Shown: positions 1 to 6,255 of the stretch, piece after piece
Layout of the letters: every line of letters starts with the position of its first letter
How positions within the stretch are numbered: position 1 is the stretch's first letter
Notes under the pieces: model-generated
Databases searched by the model: none
The model's input: the letters and a program-made list of their open reading frames with translations, nothing else
What the model was told of the DNA's origin: nothing
Translations under genes and position numbers: made by a program
Source of the DNA: Actinomycetota bacterium
Lineage (GTDB): Bacteria; Actinomycetota; Actinomycetes; Nanopelagicales; Nanopelagicaceae
Direction of reading: 5' to 3'
DNA: 6,255 nt
Assembly (NCBI GenBank): GCA_026392815.1
Contig: JAPLBI010000044.1
Span: 1 to 6,255 of the forward strand

Positions 1-262
1 ACGACATCATGTGAGTCACCTTTTGCACTCAACATAACAATCGGCACCATAGATTCGGCGCGAATCAACTTACAAACTTCAATTCCATCTAAACCAGGAA
101 GCATTACATCTAGCAGTACGACATCTGGAGGATTATTTCTAAATACCTCCAGAACCTCGTCACCACGACTTACGAGATCGACATCGATGCCGGCACCAGT
201 TAATACGATGCCGAGCATCTCTGCCAGGTCTTGGTCGTCATCGACGACCATAACCAAAGTCA

Positions 263-263
<1 letters not shown>
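1..263 (-). CDS. mtrA: MtrA-like response regulator, receiver domain (3' end beyond window)
   Basis: This is the N-terminal 87 residues of an OmpR-family two-component response regulator; the linker and DNA-binding winged helix lie beyond the left edge. The receiver hallmarks are visible: the acidic pocket D8-D9-D10 in VVDDDQDLAEML, the predicted phospho-acceptor D52 in LLDVMLPGLDG, the switch Ser S79 in VMLSAK and the conserved lysine K81. From memory, the wording closely follows mycobacterial MtrA (VVDDD, LAEML, LLDLMLPG, VPIVMLTAK). In mycobacteria MtrA pairs with the sensor MtrB and controls envelope and division genes and replication-linked functions. The ATG shares one base with the ahcY stop (TAATG), and a GGGAG stretch at 275-279 lies 11 nt upstream inside ahcY. 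Translation is therefore probably coupled to ahcY. An mtrB-type kinase gene is expected further left but is not in view. Family assignment is secure; orthology to MtrA is strongly suggested by wording and the ahcY neighbour. Confidence 0.9.
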
Positions 264-1638
<1,375 letters not shown>

Positions 1639-3012
1639 TTAAGGGATTAATACGAGGATGTCTAGGTCGCCACGGATCATGTTAAGTACATCATCTCGAA
1701 CCTTTTTCATACGGGCTTCCGTGGAAGCCTCAACGTTGAGTCGAAGGAGGGGCTCAGTATTTGACGCACGTAGGTTAAACCACCAGGTATCGCCACTTAT
1801 CGTCAGCCCATCAAGGTGATCGGTTGCTACGCCATCTTTCTTGCCATAAATTTCTTCAACGTGCTTCATTGCAGCGTTTGCATCTGCGACTTCAGAATTG
1901 ATTTCGCCACTAGAGATATATCTTGAATAAGGTTTAAGAAGTGTCGAAAGTGAACCCTTCGCTTCGCCGAGAGCTGCAATGGCATGAAGTGCTGCCAACA
2001 TTCCAGAATCTGCTCTCCAAAAATCTTTGAAGTAGAAATGTCCAGAATGCTCTCCGCCAAAAACTGCTCCGGTATCTGCCATTAATTGCTTTATATATGA
2101 ATGGCCAACGCGCGAACGAATAGCCTTTCCGCCTTTTTCTTCAACAATTTCAACTACTGCGCGGGAAGAAATTAGGTTATAAATAATATTTGATCCTGGA
2201 TATTTCTTTAATTCACGATCTGCAATTAAAGCCGTGAGAGTAGATGGATTTACCAAATCTCCGTTTTCATCGACTAAGAAGCATCGGTCAGCATCTCCAT
2301 CAAATGCTAATCCGATATCTGCCTTATGTTTTTTAACCGCCTTCTGCAAATCTTTCAAATTCTTGGGATCTATTGGATTGGCTTCATGGTTTGGGAATGT
2401 GCCATCTAACTCAAAATACATCGGAATTACTTCGCAGTTAAGTCGGTCAAAGACCGCTGGAGCGGTGTGTCCAGCCATTCCGTTTCCAGCATCAATGACC
2501 ACCTTTAGCGGGCGGATCTCTGATAGATCAACCAATGAAAGTAGATGATCTACATATGAAGAAAGTAAATCCTGCTCTGACTCTTTACCTACGCTTCGAA
2601 AATCAATTGGAGATCCTTCATTTACAAATCGCTCAATAGTTAAGAGCCCCGACTCTTTTCCTATTGGGCGGGCTCCACTTAAGCAGAGTTTGATCCCGTT
2701 ATATTCGGCTGGATTATGGCTGGCGGTAAACATCGCCCCAGGGAAATTGAGTTTGCCTGCTGCAAAATAGAGCATGTCGGTCGATGCTAAACCAATACGT
2801 ATTACATCTAAACCTTGCGAGGTTACCCCTGCTGAAAAAGCATCGGCAAATAAAGGTGATGAGGGGCGCATATCTTCGCCAATTACGACTGTTCCAGGTT
2901 CACGTTCTTGTTGCAGGAATCTGGCAAAGGAAACTCCAGTTGCAAATGTAAAGTCAGCGGTAATTTCTACATCAACTAATCCGCGAATGTCATAGGCTTT
3001 AAATATTGGAAT
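1639..3012 (-). CDS. manB: Phosphomannomutase/phosphoglucomutase, probable ATT start
   Basis: An alpha-D-phosphohexomutase that interconverts mannose-6-P/mannose-1-P and probably glucose-6-P/glucose-1-P, feeding GDP-mannose or UDP-glucose synthesis for envelope glycans. Read from ATT at 3012 the protein has 457 residues, the normal family length. All four family signatures are present: the N-terminal FKAYDIRG (4-11), the phosphoserine loop TASHNP with S98, the Mg-binding loop DGDADRC (238-244), the sugar-recognition loop GGEHSGH (319-325), and the C-terminal phosphate-binding loop RASNTEPLLRLN (415-426). The first ATG in frame is codon 48 (2871) and would remove the YDIRG motif, so it cannot be the true start. 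Upstream there is no ATG, GTG or TTG before the in-frame TAA at 3031-3033. ATT at 3010-3012 sits 7 nt after a good AAGGA site. The DUF3499 gene ends 42 nt upstream, consistent with one operon. PMM versus PGM preference cannot be decided from motifs alone. Confidence 0.92.
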   Translation of the reverse strand: MPIFKAYDIRGLVDVEITADFTFATGVSFARFLQQEREPGTVVIGEDMRPSSPLFADAFSAGVTSQGLDVIRIGLASTDMLYFAAGKLNFPGAMFTASHNPAEYNGIKLCLSGARPIGKESGLLTIERFVNEGSPIDFRSVGKESEQDLLSSYVDHLLSLVDLSEIRPLKVVIDAGNGMAGHTAPAVFDRLNCEVIPMYFELDGTFPNHEANPIDPKNLKDLQKAVKKHKADIGLAFDGDADRCFLVDENGDLVNPSTLTALIADRELKKYPGSNIIYNLISSRAVVEIVEEKGGKAIRSRVGHSYIKQLMADTGAVFGGEHSGHFYFKDFWRADSGMLAALHAIAALGEAKGSLSTLLKPYSRYISSGEINSEVADANAAMKHVEEIYGKKDGVATDHLDGLTISGDTWWFNLRASNTEPLLRLNVEASTEARMKKVRDDVLNMIRGDLDILVLIP

Positions 3013-3019
3013 TTTCTCT

Positions 3020-3024
3020 TCCTT
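3020..3024 (-). promoter_or_regulatory. Shine-Dalgarno site supporting the ATT start of manB
   Basis: AAGGA on the minus strand, within a purine-rich stretch, ends 7 nt before the ATT codon at 3010-3012. This is near-ideal spacing and is the main reason for choosing that codon. The only other rare candidate before the YDIRG motif, ATA at 3004-3006, would be 13 nt away. No comparable site precedes the in-frame ATG at 2871. Confidence 0.6.
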
Positions 3025-3054
3025 CTTTAATTAATCTCGAGGAGTATCAATAAT

Positions 3055-3432
3055 CTAGGACGGGACTGCGCGTAAGTGACCGCGCCGACCAAGTGATGCG
3101 CTATCGGTTGTAGATGTAGTGAGGCTGTGATCTTGCATTGATTCGTGGTTTGCAGCAACTTCACGAACTGCATCAGCAATCGCCATCAGATCATCTTCAG
3201 ATGGACCAAGGCCTGCCTGCGAAGACTCTTCCTTAATTACAGTCCAACCATTTGGAACAGTTAAGCGTTTTCCGTGAGCTTCACAGAGATCATAAGAATG
3301 TGGTTCTGAATAAGTAGCCAGTGGGCCAAGCACTGCCGTTGAGTCCGCGTAAATATAGGTAAGCGTCATCGAAGCCAAGCTTCGGCAACTTACCCGCGAA
3401 CAACTGCGCCCTGTGCGCGCCAACTTACTCAT
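3055..3432 (-). CDS. DUF3499 family protein, probable small metal-binding protein
   Basis: A 125-residue protein of a family conserved across actinobacteria and usually found beside manB; its function is unknown. The family core is clear: C11-x4-C16, then TLTYIYADSTAVLGPLATY (about 23-41), then EPHSYDLCEAH with C50-x2-H53. C11, C16, C50 and H53 together look like a small zinc-ribbon-type site; this is inference from spacing. Residues about 75-115 are polar and probably flexible, with low-complexity Ser/Thr around 104-113. The C-terminal RRGHLRAVP motif is a conserved tail as I recall the family. There is no signal peptide or membrane segment, so it is probably cytoplasmic. The ATG has no good Shine-Dalgarno sequence, but TAGCCT lies 7 nt upstream and may serve a leaderless transcript. 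The DUF5719 gene ends 42 nt upstream. Confidence 0.85.
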   Translation of the reverse strand: MSKLARTGRSCSRVSCRSLASMTLTYIYADSTAVLGPLATYSEPHSYDLCEAHGKRLTVPNGWTVIKEESSQAGLGPSEDDLMAIADAVREVAANHESMQDHSLTTSTTDSASLGRRGHLRAVPS

Positions 3433-3439
3433 GACGCTA

Positions 3440-3445
3440 AGGCTA
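3440..3445 (-). promoter_or_regulatory. Candidate -10 element for leaderless transcription of the DUF3499 gene
   Basis: TAGCCT on the minus strand fits the TANNNT pattern of actinobacterial -10 boxes and ends exactly 7 nt before the ATG. That would put the first transcribed base at or next to the start codon. The lack of a Shine-Dalgarno sequence ahead of this gene fits a leaderless message, which is common in actinobacteria. No clear -35 box is visible 16-18 bp further upstream, and the pattern is short, so chance is a real alternative. Confidence 0.3.
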
Positions 3446-3474
3446 GTGGTTGAGTAGCAAAAAAACTGGGATTG

Positions 3475-4788
3475 TCAGGGAGTTAGGACGCGAATATTCG
3501 ACATTGGAACTGATGATTTAGTCAGAACGCTTCCTGCTGTAAGTGGGAAATATCCATAGCCGCTCTTGGTTGCAACCAGCCCTGCGCCATAAATTCCTTT
3601 TCCTGCATCGGTTATTGATATCGAGCGAACCCCATCTGGAATCCTTACTGCGGCGATATCTTCCCCATTAACGCGAACGGTTTTACGTTTGCCATTATTG
3701 AAGAGAAGTACAAGCTCGGCTTTAACTTTCGCTCCAATAAAGATTAACTGTGGTGCAAGACCGGCCACTGAAAAGTTGGATTGGGTCAATTCTGCAGCTG
3801 CGGTACTCCAGATAAAGTCTGATTTACCTTCAGAAATTGTCTGTGAAAAAACTGAAGCAACTATCGGCTCATCGGAAGAAATTCTGATTCCAAATTTGCT
3901 CGCTGGTAAATTCGGATTCAAATCTAAAGTCGCTACCGATCCGCTCTTGATAACTTTGCCTTCCAGCCCTGCAGGAATAAATGATCCATCGGTCGAGTAG
4001 ACAGAGACGGTAATACGAGCATCTATTTCACCAGGCGCCAGGATACGTAGCGTGTGAGGTAGCTCCACTGATTTTGAGCCGACTTTACGGACCGTGTGTG
4101 GAATGGCAGGGATAAATACCTCTTTACTTGCCTTTGGCGCAAAATTAACTATGTCGCCACCAAGAGCGCGTAACCCACGTCCGCGTTCATCGATCATATA
4201 ACTCGTAACTCGACCCGCTCGTGTGATTGTCTTGATCACGAGAGATTGTGAACCTGGAGAAAGTGAATCAACTCCAACTTCGAGATATGAGTTTGCCTTA
4301 ATGGTGATTGCCTTGGTTGGTTGCGCTCCGATTTCATTCCAAACTTCAATATCTACGATTGCAGCGCTTAATCCGCTGTTTACCAAGATCAGCTTTCCCT
4401 TACTTGTTACATCAGCGGCCCCACCAACAAACCATTGCTCGCTCTGCAAGGAAGAGCAAATAGTGGAGCCAGCCCAAACTCCTTTTCTAATCTGCCATAC
4501 AACTGGCGTTGCACCTTGTGATTCTAAAATTATGGGCGCTTTACTCTGCATGTAGCGGAGAGTTTGTGCCGGAATAAATGAGAGAGATTTTGTTCCCGTG
4601 GAACGTATCTGGCTCTTTAATGAAGGTAGAGATATCGCTGTGGTTAAACCGCTTGGCGTTGATGGACAGACAACGGCTGGGTAATTTGAAGAGAATTTTC
4701 CATCAGAGACCGTGACATCTACAGCGTTGGAAAGAGCTACAACTAAAATTAGGCCAGATGCAAGAGCTAATGGGCGCGTGATCTTCAT
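3475..4788 (-). CDS. DUF5719 family exported protein
   Basis: A 437-residue protein with an N-terminal export signal: basic start MKITRP, then a hydrophobic stretch at about 7-23. There is no lipobox cysteine, and cleavage or retention as a membrane anchor cannot be decided. The rest is beta-rich, with repeated short strands and no further membrane helix, as expected for an extracytoplasmic domain protein. The only two cysteines, C41 (VVCPSTPSG) and C111 (STICSSLQSEQWFVGG), may form a disulfide; the WFVGG segment is the part I most associate with DUF5719. The family's function is not known to me. The start overlaps the stop of the upstream membrane protein gene (ATGA), and GGAG at 4794-4797 is 5 nt before the ATG, so the two are translationally coupled and likely work together at the cell surface. 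I see no catalytic motif. Confidence 0.75.
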   Translation of the reverse strand: MKITRPLALASGLILVVALSNAVDVTVSDGKFSSNYPAVVCPSTPSGLTTAISLPSLKSQIRSTGTKSLSFIPAQTLRYMQSKAPIILESQGATPVVWQIRKGVWAGSTICSSLQSEQWFVGGAADVTSKGKLILVNSGLSAAIVDIEVWNEIGAQPTKAITIKANSYLEVGVDSLSPGSQSLVIKTITRAGRVTSYMIDERGRGLRALGGDIVNFAPKASKEVFIPAIPHTVRKVGSKSVELPHTLRILAPGEIDARITVSVYSTDGSFIPAGLEGKVIKSGSVATLDLNPNLPASKFGIRISSDEPIVASVFSQTISEGKSDFIWSTAAAELTQSNFSVAGLAPQLIFIGAKVKAELVLLFNNGKRKTVRVNGEDIAAVRIPDGVRSISITDAGKGIYGAGLVATKSGYGYFPLTAGSVLTKSSVPMSNIRVLTP

Positions 4789-6255
4789 GCCAGCTCCGAA
4801 TCTTCAATTTCGCGACGACGACGCCCGGCGGGAAGTGCCAAGACCACGACGGTGATAAAGATGATTAACTCTAGAGAAACTAAGGCACGACGCATGGTTC
4901 CGTCGTAAAGGAAGATGACTGGCCCTGGTTGCAATACTTCAAAGACTGGCAAGTTATCCACGCTGCGATTTCGATCCAATCGCTGGCCTTCCTGCATCGC
5001 TCGCCAGCCTTGAGCATAATTTTCAGTAAGAGTTAAGGTACCTGGCTCTGGCACCGTTACTTCAAATTCATTTTGACTTACTGGAAGAACAGTTGTCTTG
5101 CCAGCAAGATTTGTAAATAAAACCGTGCCAGTGTTTGCAGAAATCTTCCAGACAATTCCTGCATTTGTAGATGAGGCTCTAGTGAATCCTCCTAAGCCAT
5201 CGATAATGCGAACTAAGTTTTCATCGGTCGGATTTTTAAGGAATAGATACTTGATTCCATTTAACGCAAATGTTGAACTAGAAGTTAGCCCACTTCCATC
5301 GGCAAGCTCAAGTACAGCATTGGTAATTTGTTCACGATTTGATGGCGCAATATCTGGGTCGCCAAGCATTGCATCGCCACCACGCGCCAAATAAAAGTTA
5401 AGCGATACATTTTCACCTACTGTGCGCGGTCTAATAACCATCGTCTTGGCATCTTTTTCAACCGCTAAGAATGGAGGTAGGACTATCTCGCGACCGCTTT
5501 GCAGAGGCGCAGAACCCGCAGTTGTTGCTACCCAAAGAGTTGAAGAGAGTGCATACGTAGCGGTCGCTGCGAGCATTACCGCAGCTGAGATGTGACGGAA
5601 ATTCACATGAGTTGCTTTAAGCCTTTCTCGCAACTTGTCAGATACGGCAATTGCGGAGGCGATTGCTGTCATTGTTGTGATTGTCATCAGCGTGCCGGGA
5701 TAAAGCTGAGTTGCAATATTGGTGCCGTTGCCGGTTACCGAGATGGTGCTGAAAAGAATTGAAATCAAGAGAGATACAAATCCAATTTCAGCGATAAAGC
5801 GCGCTCTAGTTGATGAGAAAAGCGAAATTGCTAGTACCAAGGTAAGCGGACTAATTAGGTACCACGGTAGAGAGCCAGGGCCACCTGGGTTTCCCACAAG
5901 GGAGAAGTTTGGGCCGCTTCCCTGCAATAGGAAGCCCGAATCCAATAAAAATCTATTTGGATTGAAGATTAACTCGAAACTCCAGGGTGCGCAGATGAGA
6001 AATGGCGTAAATGTCAGCGCAAGACGGCGATAGAGACGAGCGTTGAATAAGACGAGATTTATTCCGCTATTGCTATCCATGTAGTCGCGATAAATTGAAA
6101 ATCCAGTAAGTGCAATTCCTAAAATAAAGATAAATGGGGAAAATGCAAAGATGATCGATACTAGTAGAGATAGAGCAAACACCTTGCGCCAAGAGAATTC
6201 TTCTATTTCAAACCAGCCTCGAGCGGCGATAGCCAGTAGTGGCAGAAGCAGCAAG
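4785..6255 (-). CDS. Large polytopic membrane protein, probable C-terminal part of a family-2 glycosyltransferase (5' end beyond window)
   Basis: 489 complete codons are visible; the reading frame is open to the right edge, and the first codon TTG is an internal Leu rather than a start. Hydrophobic segments lie at about 1-11, 25-50, 78-98, 129-147, 153-173, 184-204 and 222-243, followed by a soluble region at about 245-455, a last helix at about 457-476 and a basic tail GRRRRE. This pattern, multi-pass membrane helices then an exoplasmic beta-rich domain and a final anchor, fits the very large actinobacterial GT2 proteins encoded next to DUF5719. The motifs NGIKYLFLK and ENYAQGWRAM resemble segments in the exoplasmic domains of large membrane glycosyltransferase-like (YfhO-like) proteins. 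No GT-A catalytic motif is in view, because that domain would be at the missing N-terminus; the assignment rests on architecture and neighbour. The gene ends in an ATGA overlap with the DUF5719 gene. Confidence 0.65.
   Translation of the reverse strand, partial: LLLLPLLAIAARGWFEIEEFSWRKVFALSLLVSIIFAFSPFIFILGIALTGFSIYRDYMDSNSGINLVLFNARLYRRLALTFTPFLICAPWSFELIFNPNRFLLDSGFLLQGSGPNFSLVGNPGGPGSLPWYLISPLTLVLAISLFSSTRARFIAEIGFVSLLISILFSTISVTGNGTNIATQLYPGTLMTITTMTAIASAIAVSDKLRERLKATHVNFRHISAAVMLAATATYALSSTLWVATTAGSAPLQSGREIVLPPFLAVEKDAKTMVIRPRTVGENVSLNFYLARGGDAMLGDPDIAPSNREQITNAVLELADGSGLTSSSTFALNGIKYLFLKNPTDENLVRIIDGLGGFTRASSTNAGIVWKISANTGTVLFTNLAGKTTVLPVSQNEFEVTVPEPGTLTLTENYAQGWRAMQEGQRLDRNRSVDNLPVFEVLQPGPVIFLYDGTMRRALVSLELIIFITVVVLALPAGRRRREIEDSELA

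Noticed and set aside
2234..2995. Plus-strand open frames opposite manB, and a 64-residue minus-strand frame at 1866-2060.
   Set aside because: All overlap the conserved ManB reading frame; their composition is what back-translation of manB would give.
3459..3500. A terminator after the DUF5719 gene: seven T in a row on the minus strand and the palindrome CGAATATTCG at 3491-3500.
   Set aside because: The palindrome is A/T-rich, has almost no loop, lies inside coding sequence and is about 25 nt from the T-run; no G/C-rich stem adjoins the Ts.
3689..6033. Plus-strand open frames opposite the DUF5719 and membrane-protein genes (3689-4000, 4223-4555, 5098-5394, 5719-6033).
   Set aside because: Antisense shadows without family features; the minus-strand frames are long, coupled and have export or membrane signatures.

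Overview
All six supportable genes lie on the minus strand, so transcription runs from the right edge to the left. The organism looks like an actinobacterium with a compact genome and moderate to low G+C. The evidence is actinobacterium-specific families (DUF3499, DUF5719, an MtrA-like regulator) in an order typical of that phylum, together with A/T-tolerant codon use, overlapping genes and gaps under 100 bp. A freshwater acI/Nanopelagicales-type lineage would fit, but this is inference; no marker in the window fixes the taxon.

Layout in the direction of transcription: (1) 6255-4785, the C-terminal half of a large polytopic membrane protein, probably the membrane/exoplasmic part of the big actinobacterial family-2 glycosyltransferase, cut by the window edge. 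(2) 4788-3475, an exported DUF5719 protein joined to it by an ATGA overlap. (3) 3432-3055, a DUF3499 protein with a likely Cys3His metal site. (4) 3012-1639, a phosphomannomutase/phosphoglucomutase (ManB) with every catalytic motif, whose N-terminus needs a non-standard ATT start. (5) 1543-263, a short archaeal/Thermotoga-like adenosylhomocysteinase (AhcY). (6) 263-1, the receiver domain of an MtrA-type response regulator, joined to ahcY by a TAATG overlap and cut by the left edge.

The right half is an envelope/glycan block: glycosyltransferase, exported partner, conserved DUF3499 protein, and the enzyme supplying mannose-1-P or glucose-1-P for sugar nucleotides. The left half combines S-adenosylhomocysteine recycling with MtrA, a regulator of cell-envelope and division genes in mycobacteria. 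The block is an actinobacterial core neighbourhood in shortened form: genes often found among these in larger actinobacterial genomes (whiB2, manA, tmk and others) are absent from the intervals seen here.

No mobile element, CRISPR array, RNA gene, phage gene or defence system is visible. I found no convincing new system. The points most worth checking are the ATT start of manB, the short AhcY type at a locus that usually carries the long type, the TAATG coupling of ahcY to mtrA, and a possible leaderless promoter in front of the DUF3499 gene.
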